The notes under the pieces were generated by a model. It had not been told where the DNA came from. It worked only from the letters and a program-made list of their open reading frames with translations, and made no database searches. Positions 37,365 to 46,605 of a stretch of 64,000 nucleotides of DNA are shown here, piece by piece (the first letter of the stretch is position 1; every line of letters starts with the position of its first letter). The position numbers were made by a program, and so were the translations under genes. Source of the stretch: Virgibacillus sp. NKC19-3 (lineage in GTDB: Bacteria > Bacillota > Bacilli > Bacillales > Amphibacillaceae); the NCBI RefSeq assembly GCF_019837165.1, contig NZ_JAGYHC010000001.1, positions 3,286,001 through 3,350,000 on the forward strand, in the 5' to 3' direction.

Positions 37365-38795
37365 TTAAATTGCATTTTTATTTATAGGTGCTGCCTCATC
37401 ATCCTTTTTCTTTTTAAAGGCATTCGCATTTTCAGTATCAGAGTGTTTTGTGAATAAAGATACAATTACTAGTAAGGCTAATGATAATACTCCACCAATG
37501 TAAATTGTTGGAATGGAAGAAGGAATACCGAATTCCCAGGTCAGTGTACTAACTAAACCGCCAGCAATTGCAGCTAACGCCCCTTTATTTGTTGCTCCTT
37601 TCCAGAAAAATGCAGCTAATATGGGGAAAAATACCCCTGCGCCATAAATGGTATACCCTACAAGCATAAATTCTAGAAATGTATCAAACCATAAGGCTCC
37701 TGATAACGCCACAACTCCTAAAAGAACTACACAAATCCGCGTTAATCTTAAAATTTGCTGATCACTAGTAGATGGATTTATAAAACGAACATAGATATCT
37801 TTCACAATGTTTGTTGCCGGAGACAACAAATAAGAATCCGCAGTTGAAAGAATAATCGATAACACTGCAATGAGCAAAATCATTCCCAAAAATGGATTTA
37901 ATAAATCTGTTGCAATCGCATAAACAGCTAAGTCGGGATTTATATTAGGAAACAATACGGCTGATGAAACAGCAATAACAAATACCAGCAGCATTACAAG
38001 AGCGCCACCAAATAATCCCCAAATAGCTCCTTTTTTGGCAGTACGACTATCCTTTGCAGAATACATTCTTTGGTATAGATTTTGGTCTACTGTAGCTAAC
38101 ATTAAGAAGGGTAGCCCAACAGCGAGTGCACCAAAAAATCCCAATCCTCCGGTAGGTTCGAAATGCGTTGTAGGCAAGCTTGTCTCCCAACCAGAGAAAC
38201 CGCCGGCTGAACTAAAAGCAATTGGCGCAGCAATAATTAATCCAATTATTAATAAACCATATTGTACGAGATCCGTATAAGCAACAGAGTACATACCGCC
38301 CATTACAGTATAAATTACTACAATTGATGCTCCTATAAAGATAGCAAGATCCCCGTTAAAGTCCACCACAACATCTAAAACATATGCTACCGCTTTCATT
38401 TGAGATCCAACTATCCCTGTAAAAGCTATTATAATTGTGATTGATCCAAGAATTCTTGCAGTTGGTCCATATCTTAACTCTAATAAGTCAGGCACTGTAT
38501 ACATCTCAAGCTGACGCAAACGAGTAGCAATTGTAATTATAATTAATATACCAATTACTCCACCAGCTACCCACCATAAGGCTCCATAACCATTGGAATA
38601 TGAAATAGAAGCATGACCAACAACAGTTCCGGCTCCAAGCCAGCCTGCTACTATAGTTCCCACCAACACAATAATACCTAAACTTCTATTTGCTACTAGA
38701 TAATGGTCGGAAGACTTGATATTCTTAGCACTGATATAACCAATGGCCAATAAAACTATTAAATAAATAATTAGCCCTATGGCAAAGACATTCAT
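37365..38795 (-). CDS. Sodium:solute symporter (SSS family)
   Basis: A 476-residue intact member of the family: AGWLGAGTVVGHASISYSNGYGALWW near residue 52, VDQNLYQRMYSAKDSR near 235, and a helix with ILSTADSYLLSPATNIVKD near 310, which holds the sodium-site serine/threonine pair. It has about 13 hydrophobic helices and a charged C-terminal tail. It imports a polar organic solute with sodium. The amidohydrolase gene follows in the same direction. The XRE regulator at 39312 is divergent. Confidence 0.92.
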   Translation of the reverse strand: MNVFAIGLIIYLIVLLAIGYISAKNIKSSDHYLVANRSLGIIVLVGTIVAGWLGAGTVVGHASISYSNGYGALWWVAGGVIGILIIITIATRLRQLEMYTVPDLLELRYGPTARILGSITIIIAFTGIVGSQMKAVAYVLDVVVDFNGDLAIFIGASIVVIYTVMGGMYSVAYTDLVQYGLLIIGLIIAAPIAFSSAGGFSGWETSLPTTHFEPTGGLGFFGALAVGLPFLMLATVDQNLYQRMYSAKDSRTAKKGAIWGLFGGALVMLLVFVIAVSSAVLFPNINPDLAVYAIATDLLNPFLGMILLIAVLSIILSTADSYLLSPATNIVKDIYVRFINPSTSDQQILRLTRICVVLLGVVALSGALWFDTFLEFMLVGYTIYGAGVFFPILAAFFWKGATNKGALAAIAGGLVSTLTWEFGIPSSIPTIYIGGVLSLALLVIVSLFTKHSDTENANAFKKKKDDEAAPINKNAI

Positions 38796-39200
38796 TATAA
38801 ACTATCCCTCCCTCATAATTCTATAGACTCTCGACATTCACCGAACTAGACGGTACCACTTATTCACCGCTCCATTCACTTTACTTTTCCCCTTTTGACA
38901 GAGTGACTTTTTATTTAATCAATACTTCAAGTTGAAAATAAAACTATTAAATATTGACGTTATATGTCATGCCTGAAGACATCCCTACCTGTCCAAATTG
39001 GCAAAGAAATGAAACATAACAAATATGTTCACACCCGGCACCACCAAAAATGGAGTTGCTCACTAGCATGTGGGACAGGTAGTTCTTGTGAAAAAATATG
39101 TACCGTTAAATATGGAAATCCCGAGAGCCCATAATAAACGATCGTTCAAATACACAATAGTTAAATTACCCCTCCTTTTCACTATTTTCACTCATTATAC

Positions 39201-39245
39201 ACAACAAATTATTGTATGTAAAGTAATTTTACAATAAATAGTTGT
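39201..39245. promoter_or_regulatory. Symmetric dyad between symporter and XRE genes
   Basis: TTATTGTA (39209-39216) mirrors TACAATAA (39230-39237), and ACAAC (39201-39205) mirrors GTTGT (39241-39245). Both pairs share one centre at 39223. This two-tier symmetry suggests a cooperative repressor site, most simply for the XRE regulator next to it. Confidence 0.5.
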
Positions 39246-39311
39246 AATAAGGAGGTTTGTTCCATTTCTACTTGTATAATTTTATTGAGATGCTTCAGAA
39301 GGAGACTTCAT

Positions 39312-39704
39312 ATGTGCAAATTTAGCGAGCGTTTAAGAGATCTTCGTATAGATTACGGTTATAATCAGGACGAAATTGCATCGAAGCTTAATGTAACTAC
39401 CAGCGGTTATGGGTACTACGAGCAAGGTCGAAATGAGCCTTCGTTAGAAACGATTAAAAATATGGCTCATATATTTCAAGTATCTACGGATTATTTACTT
39501 GGCTTAATAGATACACCTAACCATCCTGTCTACTATTCGATTACCGAAGATCTGTCGTTAAATGAATCAGAGATAGATACATTGAAGAAAATGAAACAGT
39601 TACACCTTCTCCGTGAAGTCAGCCAGCAACCAAATGAAAATGTGAAAAGACTGCATCGGTATTGGGAGTTTATCAAGTCTGAACAAGAACTTAATAATCA
39701 TTAA
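39312..39704 (+). CDS. XRE-family (Cro/CI-type) transcriptional regulator
   Basis: A 130-residue protein with an N-terminal helix-turn-helix: MCKFSERLRDLRIDYGYNQDEIASKLNVTTSGYGYYEQGRNEPSLETIKNM in outline, with residues 10-60 the DNA-binding part, then STDYLLGLIDTP. The second half is helical and may dimerise. The ATG at 39312 has AAGGAG about seven bases upstream; the nine earlier codons are leader. It is divergent from the symporter/amidohydrolase pair and probably controls it through the dyad at 39201-39245. Confidence 0.85.
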   Translation: MCKFSERLRDLRIDYGYNQDEIASKLNVTTSGYGYYEQGRNEPSLETIKNMAHIFQVSTDYLLGLIDTPNHPVYYSITEDLSLNESEIDTLKKMKQLHLLREVSQQPNENVKRLHRYWEFIKSEQELNNH

Positions 39705-39941
39705 TCCATGAACAAAAACGAAAAGCGCCTGGTTAAAAACGTAAAGATTGGAGCGGCGCAACTGAGATAAAGGTATCACGGTGAGGTAACGAACCGATGA
39801 TGACTTTCGCCACAGGCATAAGTGCGACTATGGCTCTGCCTGCGCCTGTCGGCTTGTCAGTCGCCAAGTCTTCTTTATCGTAGGGAGCTCTCGTGTTATC
39901 TCCTAGTTTTTGGCGCTTGTAGCTGGATGTAGCCATTAATC
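39699..39941. mobile_element. MITE-like element next to the XRE gene
   Basis: An unusually G+C-rich block runs from about 39721 to 39918. It begins AAGCGCC (39723-39729) and ends GGCGCTT (39912-39918), short terminal inverted repeats. Identical CATTAATC octamers flank it at 39699-39706 and 39934-39941, as a target duplication would. It carries no transposase. The minus-strand 67-codon frame inside (ending ISVAPLQSLRF) is probably not a gene. The block looks like a dispersed repeat or non-autonomous element. Confidence 0.45.
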
Positions 39942-39989
39942 AATAATACGTTATGCCCAAGCAAATAATTTTATAATTTCCTAGGCATC

Positions 39990-40036
39990 AAAAAAAGCTG
40001 ACCAGGAGCAATAAAACAACCTTGTCAGCCTTTTCT
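39990..40036. terminator. Bidirectional terminator before the IclR gene end
   Basis: GCTGACCAGG pairs with CCTTGTCAGC (one mismatch) around a 13-nt loop. A-run on the left and TTTT on the right make it usable in both directions. It ends the IclR-containing operon on the minus strand. Confidence 0.8.
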
Positions 40037-40105
40037 CTTGTAAATTAGACTGTCTATCTATTCATTTATAACCTTATACCACAATTGATCTTATTACATA
40101 GACGT

Positions 40106-40873
40106 CTATCGACGATAGCCTAATACACGAGAAGTTTTTTCAGCTGCTTCAGTAATTTTTTTTGCTAAGTTTTCCTTCAAGCTATCGTCATATGCATCAT
40201 AATAATTGATAGGAATGACACATGTTATACAACCAATCACCTTTTGAGAAGCATCAAAAATTGGAGCAGCGGTTCCGGATGCGCCCTCCAATCTCTCCCC
40301 TAACGTTGTTAAAAAGCCTTGATCCCGTACAAGCTGTAATTCTTTTTCAATTATTCTTTGTTCTTCTAAGCTTACATTTTCTTCGTCAAAAACCGCTTGA
40401 ATTTCTTCAGTTTCCAAGAAAGCAAGCACCGTCTTGCCGCTGGCTGCAAAATGAATTGGTTGTAAAACACCTATTTCTAGCACATATTTCAAAGGATTAT
40501 GACTATGGATCCCTTCAACAAAGGATATTTTTTTACTTCGTGCATTATAGAGCCCTAAATAGACGGACTCATTAAACATTGTAGAAACCTCCTGCATAAA
40601 TGGTCTAGCAACATTTTTTATTTCAATGTCAGATGAAATAATTGATGCAATCCGTACAAACTCCGGACCAATTTTATATTTTCCTGTTTGAGCTGATACT
40701 TCTAAAATATTTTCTTCCCTTAATGTTTTAAGATTACGATGCAACGAACTTGCGGGTATATCTAAATAGCGCGCTAATTCATTGACTCCCCAATTTAATT
40801 TTTCGTCCGCGAATGCCCTTAAAATTGCAAACGTTTTTGATATAACATTCGAATTGTATGCACGAGCTTTCAC
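40106..40873 (-). CDS. IclR-family transcriptional regulator
   Basis: A 255-residue IclR protein: N-terminal winged helix (AILRAFADEKLNWGVNELARYLDIPASSLHRNLKTL, about residues 14-48) and C-terminal ligand domain with PIHFAASGKTVLAFL and the cysteine region VIGCITCVIP. Of three in-frame starts, the GTG at 40873 is best spaced from AAGGGGGGG. It is the last gene of the TRAP/acyl-CoA operon, 36-43 nt after the CoA transferase. It probably senses an aromatic or aliphatic acid intermediate of that pathway. Confidence 0.9.
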   Translation of the reverse strand: MKARAYNSNVISKTFAILRAFADEKLNWGVNELARYLDIPASSLHRNLKTLREENILEVSAQTGKYKIGPEFVRIASIISSDIEIKNVARPFMQEVSTMFNESVYLGLYNARSKKISFVEGIHSHNPLKYVLEIGVLQPIHFAASGKTVLAFLETEEIQAVFDEENVSLEEQRIIEKELQLVRDQGFLTTLGERLEGASGTAAPIFDASQKVIGCITCVIPINYYDAYDDSLKENLAKKITEAAEKTSRVLGYRR

Positions 40874-40915
40874 CACCAACCCCCCCTTCTCTGTATATTC
40901 CTATTATATCACAAA

Positions 40916-42103
40916 CTAAATGGCCCCCTCTTTTTTTAATCGTTGAATTTCCTCTAGGGAGAGCCCTAGTTCCTCTTGCAAATATTGTATGGTATGTTCA
41001 CCTAACAATGGAGGATGATTTTGAACAGATGTCGCCATTTTAGAAAAACGAAGTGGGTTTCTTACTAATTTTACTTTTCCTAAGGTTGGGTGAGGCACCT
41101 CTTCAACCATTTGTCTTGCTTTTACTTGCGGATGTTCAAAAACTTCCTTGATATTATTGACCGGACCAGATGGTACACTCTTTTCTGAAAGTAAATCAAA
41201 CCATTCTTCAGCGTTTTTAGTAACCATGATCGTTTTTATCTTTTCTGAAAGTTCGTCACGATTTTCTACACGGTTCGCATTGGTTCTAAACTTTTCATCT
41301 TTACTCCACTCTGGTCGCCCAAGGACCTCACAAAAGGTAGAAAATTGATTATCATTCCCACAAGCTACCATTAAAGGCTTATCTTTGCAGTGAAATACTT
41401 GATAAGGAACAATATTGTTATGATTATTTCCCATTCGTTGTGATAAATGCCCTTTCATTAGATAGCTACTTGCTACATTTGCTAAAGAACTAACTTGAAC
41501 GTCTAATAACGAAATATCAATTTGTTGCCCTTCACCATAAAGATCTCTAGCTCTTATCGCTGATAAAATACTAATAGCGGTATACAGTGAGCTCATAATA
41601 TCAACAACCGGTAATCCCACTCGTGTCGCTTCTCCATCAGGATCACCAGTCACATCCATCAGGCCTCCTACTGCTTGTAATACCGGATCAAAGCCAGGCT
41701 CTTGTGCAAATGGACCTGTTTGGCCGTAACCAGTTACGGAGCACATAATAATTTTTGGATTTATTTTCTGCAATGCAGCGTACCCCAACCCTAACCGATC
41801 CATTGTTCCAGTTTTAAAGTTCTCTAACACAACGTCAGCTGTCTTCACAATTTCATAAAAGATCTTTTTACCTGTCTCGCTTTTCAAATTTATAGTAATC
41901 GCTCGTTTATTTCGGTTTGCTGACAGATAATACGTACTTTCATTATTAACATATGGTGACCATTCTCTAATACTATCGGTACCTTGGGGAGCTTCCACCC
42001 TAATAACATCCGCGCCTAAATCTCCTAATACCATAGAACCGGCTGGACCTGCAAAAACCCGTGATAAATCGATTATTTTTATATCTTCCAGTGCCTGTCT
42101 CAA
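40916..42103 (-). CDS. CoA transferase family III (CaiB/BaiF) protein
   Basis: A 395-residue family III CoA transferase with the opening IKIIDLSRVFAGPAGSMVLGDLGADVIRVEAP, the catalytic aspartate region in PGFDPVLQAVGGLMDVTG near residue 140-150, and VENRDELSEKI toward the end. It moves CoA between carboxylic acids without ATP. The TTG at 42103 overlaps the stop of the acyl-CoA dehydrogenase gene (TTGA), with GGGAGG nine bases upstream. It probably activates the acid imported by the TRAP system. Confidence 0.9.
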   Translation of the reverse strand: MRQALEDIKIIDLSRVFAGPAGSMVLGDLGADVIRVEAPQGTDSIREWSPYVNNESTYYLSANRNKRAITINLKSETGKKIFYEIVKTADVVLENFKTGTMDRLGLGYAALQKINPKIIMCSVTGYGQTGPFAQEPGFDPVLQAVGGLMDVTGDPDGEATRVGLPVVDIMSSLYTAISILSAIRARDLYGEGQQIDISLLDVQVSSLANVASSYLMKGHLSQRMGNNHNNIVPYQVFHCKDKPLMVACGNDNQFSTFCEVLGRPEWSKDEKFRTNANRVENRDELSEKIKTIMVTKNAEEWFDLLSEKSVPSGPVNNIKEVFEHPQVKARQMVEEVPHPTLGKVKLVRNPLRFSKMATSVQNHPPLLGEHTIQYLQEELGLSLEEIQRLKKEGAI

Positions 42104-43323
42104 ACGTTGATTCCTCCCTTTTCATTCAAGTCACTATTTAGCGAGAATCTCCTCCGAATTTTATGTCTATTCGCATCCTTCATTCCTAACGCATCCTCTG
42201 CAATAAGTACTCGTTGAACATTTGGAGCACCTTCCCCTAGATGCAACATGTTTGCATAATTAATATATTTCATAATCGGATATTCATCTGTCAACGCATA
42301 CCCACCAAATATCTCATAAGCTGCTCTAGATGCTTTGGTTGCAGTAGTAGAGGCAAAATATTTTGAATGCGCACTTTCTCTTGACGCAGTTTCCCCTTTG
42401 TCCTTTAAATAAGCACTCTTATAAACAAGCATACGTGCCGCTTCAATTTCAACAGTCATATCTGCAATAAGGTGTTGAATCATCTGGTAATTACCTATGG
42501 AGTTACCTTTGAGAACTCGATTATTAGCATATTCAATGGAATGTTCTAGACACCCTTGAGCGATCCCTATAAGCCTGGATGGTACTGTTAGCCTCCCGTA
42601 GTCAAGGGCATTCATAGCTATTTTGAACCCTTCCCCTTCTCTCCCTAATAAATTCTCTTTAGGAATTCGATAATTATCTAAAAACACCTCACAACTTCTC
42701 ATCATATAACCTAGCCCACTCATTTCAATCGGATTCGCTTCGAAACCTGGAAGGTCCGTCTCTACAATAAAGGCTGAAATCCCACGATGGCCGGCAGATG
42801 GATCTGTCTTAGCAAATAAAACGCCATAATCAGCCTCATTTGCAAATGTAATAAATACTTTGGAGCCATTAAGTACATACTCATCTCCCTTTAATTCAGC
42901 CACTGTTTTCATAGCTCCAGCTGCATCTGAACCTCCACCAGACTCAGTTAAAGCGAACATTCCAATTTTATTAGCAGCTATTAAATCAGGAACGTACTTT
43001 TCTATCTGGCTGTCCGTTCCCCAATTTAGAATGGTGAATGGGCAAGTCATGGATTGCATATTAAAAGCATAACCGAGAGCTGGATGGACCTTGGAAATCT
43101 CCTCACATATAATAGCCAGATTAACAAATCCAAGTTCCGTACCACCTACGAACTCCGGAAACGTAGTTCCAAAATAGCCCTGATTCCCCATTTTCCTCAA
43201 AATGTCCCTAGGAAACTTGCGCTCTTTCTCATATTCTTGAATGACAGGTATAATTTCTTTATTCGCAAAAGCTCTAACTGATTTTTGAATGGCAATATTC
43301 TCTTCTGATAAACTAAAATTCAT
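42100..43323 (-). CDS. Acyl-CoA dehydrogenase
   Basis: A 407-residue acyl-CoA dehydrogenase with the FAD and substrate motifs FALTESGGGSDAAGAM near residue 128, FITFANEADYGVLFAK near 155, RLIGIAQGCLEHSIEYA near 245, and the catalytic glutamate in HLGEGAPNVQR near residue 378. It introduces a double bond into, or oxidatively decarboxylates, an acyl-CoA in the cytoplasm. The CoA transferase gene overlaps it by four bases, so the two enzymes act in sequence. A glutaryl- or methyl-branched dicarboxyl-CoA substrate is possible but not shown. Confidence 0.92.
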   Translation of the reverse strand: MNFSLSEENIAIQKSVRAFANKEIIPVIQEYEKERKFPRDILRKMGNQGYFGTTFPEFVGGTELGFVNLAIICEEISKVHPALGYAFNMQSMTCPFTILNWGTDSQIEKYVPDLIAANKIGMFALTESGGGSDAAGAMKTVAELKGDEYVLNGSKVFITFANEADYGVLFAKTDPSAGHRGISAFIVETDLPGFEANPIEMSGLGYMMRSCEVFLDNYRIPKENLLGREGEGFKIAMNALDYGRLTVPSRLIGIAQGCLEHSIEYANNRVLKGNSIGNYQMIQHLIADMTVEIEAARMLVYKSAYLKDKGETASRESAHSKYFASTTATKASRAAYEIFGGYALTDEYPIMKYINYANMLHLGEGAPNVQRVLIAEDALGMKDANRHKIRRRFSLNSDLNEKGGINV

Positions 43324-43372
43324 GAAGTAATCGCTCCTTTAATTTGATATACTTGCTTATACTGTTTTCATA

Positions 43373-44665
43373 CTAATTATTCATCGTATTCGGTAACCAT
43401 GTAGCTAGCCCCGGAACCATCATTAAAATGATCAATATAATTAAATCTGTAATAACAAACCAAAAAACGCCTTTGAAACTCTCCGTTGTTTTGACACCGG
43501 CTGCACCTGAAGCGACGAAAACATTCATTCCAACGGGGGGTGTTACCAATCCCACCTCAGCAGCTTTCGTAATAATAATTCCGAACCATATAGGATTGAA
43601 ACCAAGTGCCATAACAATTGGAAATGTTATCGGTACCATTAAAATAAGAATAGCCATTTGATCAAGAAAGAAGCCGAGTATTAGGAATACGAAGACAATG
43701 ATGCTGATAATGAAATACTTCGATACATTCAGGTTTTCTACATAAGATACCAAATTTTGTGTTACTCCTGTGATCGTAAGAAAATAGCCAAATATCATTG
43801 CTCCGATAATGATGGTTAATATCATCGTTGTTGATTTTAACGTCTGGAGTAACACCTCATTACATGAATCAAATGAGAACCTACGCATTCCTATCGCAAT
43901 CAAAAGCACAATAAATGCTCCAACTGCACCTGCCTCGGTAGGCGTTACAATACCAGTATAGATAGCTCCAATAACAATAAAGATAAGAAGTAAGACTGGC
44001 CAGGTATATTTAATGGAGTCAAAACGAGCTCTCAAGGACGGCTTTTCGGAAATTTTCGGTGCGACGTCCGGCTTTAATTTAATCCATATTAAAATGGTAG
44101 CTAAATAACCTACTACTGTAAGAATTCCGGGTATAATACCAGCTATTAATAAAGAAGCGACTCCAACCTCTGAGAGAATCCCATACATGATTAAAATAAT
44201 ACTTGGAGGAATCATAACAGCTAATGTTCCTGAAATACTTACAACACCCATTGCAAAAGGGGTACTATATTTATATCGCTTCATCTCTGGAAAGGCAGCA
44301 GACGCCATAGTTGCAGCAGAGGCAGTAGAAGAACCACTTGTTGCTCCCATCCCTGCACCTGCAAAAATCGTTGCAATTCCTAAACCACCCGGTAAATCCC
44401 CAAGCCATTTATGTGCTGAAAAGAATAAATCTTTTGTTAATCCACTTACTGTCATAATAGCAGCCATTAATATAAACATTGGTATGGCACTAAGGACAAA
44501 ACTTTCTATACTATCATATGGCGCTGTCTGTATTATCCCAAAGAAGGCCTCCCAACCTTCATTAAGCACTAAACCAATTGAACCAGAAATACCTAGTGCT
44601 AATGCGATAGGCATACCAAATAAAAGGAAGAATATTAGCAATATAATTGGAATAGCAATGGTCAT
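43373..44665 (-). CDS. TRAP transporter large permease (DctM-like)
   Basis: This 430-residue membrane protein has FGMPIALALGISGSIG at the N-terminus, a GATSGSSTASAATMASAAFP stretch, a MIPPSIILIMYG loop and VGLVTPPVGMNVFV near the end. Its start overlaps the end of the small permease by four bases. It forms the ion-coupled permease of the TRAP system feeding the CoA-dependent pathway downstream. Confidence 0.93.
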   Translation of the reverse strand: MTIAIPIILLIFFLLFGMPIALALGISGSIGLVLNEGWEAFFGIIQTAPYDSIESFVLSAIPMFILMAAIMTVSGLTKDLFFSAHKWLGDLPGGLGIATIFAGAGMGATSGSSTASAATMASAAFPEMKRYKYSTPFAMGVVSISGTLAVMIPPSIILIMYGILSEVGVASLLIAGIIPGILTVVGYLATILIWIKLKPDVAPKISEKPSLRARFDSIKYTWPVLLLIFIVIGAIYTGIVTPTEAGAVGAFIVLLIAIGMRRFSFDSCNEVLLQTLKSTTMILTIIIGAMIFGYFLTITGVTQNLVSYVENLNVSKYFIISIIVFVFLILGFFLDQMAILILMVPITFPIVMALGFNPIWFGIIITKAAEVGLVTPPVGMNVFVASGAAGVKTTESFKGVFWFVITDLIILIILMMVPGLATWLPNTMNN

Positions 44666-45195
44666 AGTACCCCTTCTTTCTTAGCAGTCTCTGATTCTTC
44701 CTTCTTCGAATAAATATTTAACATAGAATTTATAAACTGAAGTATTAATCGAACCGTAAATAAGTAGGCACCAATAGGAACCCATATATATGAAAGCCAT
44801 ACCGGCCAAGGTATCAACCCTGTACTTACAATATTTCTAACCCATGCATCATAAGTCATTACCATCCCTTGATAGCCAATTCCAAATACAAAAGCTGCTC
44901 CCAGCAAAAGAAATATTAAATTAAAACTCCTAGCAATTTTCACAGGTAACTTATCAATAACTAAATCAAGTTTTATATGGCCATCTATTTTCGAAACGTA
45001 GCTCATACTCAAGAATATTGCAGCTATCATTAAATATCGTTCCGTAAATTCATACACTCCTATAATAGATTGGCTAAATACATACCGGCTGACGGCGTCT
45101 ACCGTTATTATGATCATCATAACTACAATCGCAAGTTGAGCCAAAATAACAGTATAACGTTCTAACTTATCGAAACCATAGATGACTTTCTTCAT
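44662..45195 (-). CDS. TRAP transporter small permease (DctQ-like)
   Basis: A 177-residue protein with four membrane segments and the DctQ-type YEFTERYLMIAAIFLSMSYVSKIDGHIKLDL around residue 43-73. It is coupled to the large permease gene by a four-base overlap and is 51 nt after the binding-protein gene. Confidence 0.9.
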   Translation of the reverse strand: MKKVIYGFDKLERYTVILAQLAIVVMMIIITVDAVSRYVFSQSIIGVYEFTERYLMIAAIFLSMSYVSKIDGHIKLDLVIDKLPVKIARSFNLIFLLLGAAFVFGIGYQGMVMTYDAWVRNIVSTGLIPWPVWLSYIWVPIGAYLFTVRLILQFINSMLNIYSKKEESETAKKEGVL

Positions 45196-45246
45196 TCATT
45201 CACCCCTCTACAAAATACAGCTTACAATGAATTAAAAGAGTTAAAA

Positions 45247-46293
45247 CTAGTTCACAACGTCTTGTTTTATATCATTGAATAAATGTAATGTCTTCTTACC
45301 GGGATATCCTCTTTCTTCCAGTTTTTGGGCCCATTCGTCCCATGTTGACTGAATATCTCTATTTAAAGTGCTTAACGTCTCATCATCTAGTTCATACATA
45401 TCCATGCCTTCTTCTTCAAACTCTTTAATCAATTCTTCTACATGTTCATCCAAGAATTTAGAGAAATGCACCATTGTATCTTCTCCAGCCTGGTTCATCG
45501 CTTGTTGTATTTCTTCAGGAAGATTTTGATACACCTCTTCATTAATCGAATAATTTGCCACAAAGCTTCCCATATTAGCATTTGTTGTAGAATAATTAGC
45601 TGCCTTTTGAAGCTGGTATGGTTTATAACTTGTTTCCGCGATTACTGCGCCTTCTATAGTTCCACGTTCAATCGCGGTGTACATTTCCGGAGCAGCCATC
45701 GCTACAGGAGATGCACCTAACGCATTCATTCCTACTTCTATAGGCCCACTGGGAGTCCTTAATTTTAACCCTTTCAGATCTTCTATCGTTGTGACCTTTG
45801 TTTCTGTGGTTAATATTTGATAATTCGGAAGCGTCACTGCAAACATGGGACGAACCCCGTTCTTCAAATACTCTTCCTCTAATAAGAATTCTTCGACCAG
45901 TTTCCAATATATTTTAGAACCTTCTTCAGAAGAAGGAACAGCTCCCGGAAGCGTAGCTACTTCAGACAAAGGAAGCTTTTCAGAAGCATAAGAAGTATAG
46001 GCTATATCCACAGTATTAGCGTTTACTAATTCTAATAAGCTAGTAGATTTTCCAAGTTGTTCGGACGGGAAATATTGGAACTCAACTTTACCATCGGTAA
46101 GCTCTTCTACACGATCCATCCAATAAACAATTCCTTCTTGGGAGATAAAATTTGTTGAAGGAACGGAGTCTGCTACTTTCAGTGATATCACTTCGTTTTG
46201 TTCTTCGCCAGTTGTATTCGTTTCTGCATCATTACTACAACTACCCATCAATAGTAGACTGAACACCACAAAACCTATAAATATTTTTCGCAT
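45247..46293 (-). CDS. TRAP transporter solute-binding lipoprotein (DctP family)
   Basis: A 348-residue lipoprotein (MRKIFIGFVVFSLLLMGSC with the lipobox cysteine near residue 19). ISLKVADSVPSTNFISQEG, NTVDIAYTSYASEKL and the arginine-bearing GLKLRTPSGPIEVG match the DctP fold that binds carboxylates. The ATG at 46293 is taken as start; GGAGG is upstream. The ligand is likely an organic acid that the CoA transferase and dehydrogenase then process. Confidence 0.9.
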   Translation of the reverse strand: MRKIFIGFVVFSLLLMGSCSNDAETNTTGEEQNEVISLKVADSVPSTNFISQEGIVYWMDRVEELTDGKVEFQYFPSEQLGKSTSLLELVNANTVDIAYTSYASEKLPLSEVATLPGAVPSSEEGSKIYWKLVEEFLLEEEYLKNGVRPMFAVTLPNYQILTTETKVTTIEDLKGLKLRTPSGPIEVGMNALGASPVAMAAPEMYTAIERGTIEGAVIAETSYKPYQLQKAANYSTTNANMGSFVANYSINEEVYQNLPEEIQQAMNQAGEDTMVHFSKFLDEHVEELIKEFEEEGMDMYELDDETLSTLNRDIQSTWDEWAQKLEERGYPGKKTLHLFNDIKQDVVN

Positions 46294-46375
46294 GTTTCCT
46301 CCCAATAACTAGACATTTCAAATACCAAACAACAGTGATAAAACAATGTGATATCCTTCTTTCAATCTCCGCTTC

Positions 46376-46389
46376 TGATAACGCTTACA
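46376..46389 (+). promoter_or_regulatory. cre (CcpA) site in the TRAP/acyl-CoA operon leader
   Basis: TGATAACGCTTACA agrees with TGWAANCGNTNWCA at 13 of 14 positions. It is about 30-43 nt after the predicted transcription start, a roadblock position. Confidence 0.6.
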
Positions 46390-46425
46390 TTTATCATTTA
46401 TGTGAATGGCATTCCATTATAGAGA

Positions 46426-46454
46426 ATATTAACACAGCAGGATTACTTGGTCAA
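46426..46454 (-). promoter_or_regulatory. Sigma-A promoter of the TRAP/acyl-CoA operon
   Basis: On the minus strand TTGACC (46454-46449) and TAATAT (46431-46426) are separated by 17 nt. Confidence 0.6.
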
Positions 46455-46519
46455 TGCAAAATTTTTAAAAATTCACAGTTAATATTTTTTTATATAACGA
46501 GGACTAAGCGAAACTCCAT

Positions 46520-46547
46520 TTGACAATTCAACTAAATTTTTTAGAAT
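46520..46547 (+). promoter_or_regulatory. Sigma-A promoter of the PucR-type regulator
   Basis: TTGACA (46520-46525) and TAGAAT (46542-46547) are 16 nt apart, about 60 nt before the ATG at 46606. The divergent arrangement with the TRAP promoter leaves about 65 nt between the two -35 boxes. Confidence 0.55.
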
Positions 46548-46605
46548 ATAATAAAGTAGATTTTGATTCAAAATTTAAATTAATTACTTTTCAAGGGGCA
46601 TTAAA

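Noticed and set aside
39071-39090. Third GGGACAGG-type repeat
   Set aside because: Only the first half is kept and the right arm does not pair, so it is not counted as a copy.
39733-39936. 67-codon frame inside the MITE-like block
   Set aside because: The block looks like a repeat element; the frame uses most of its length, including the end repeats, and has no ribosome site.
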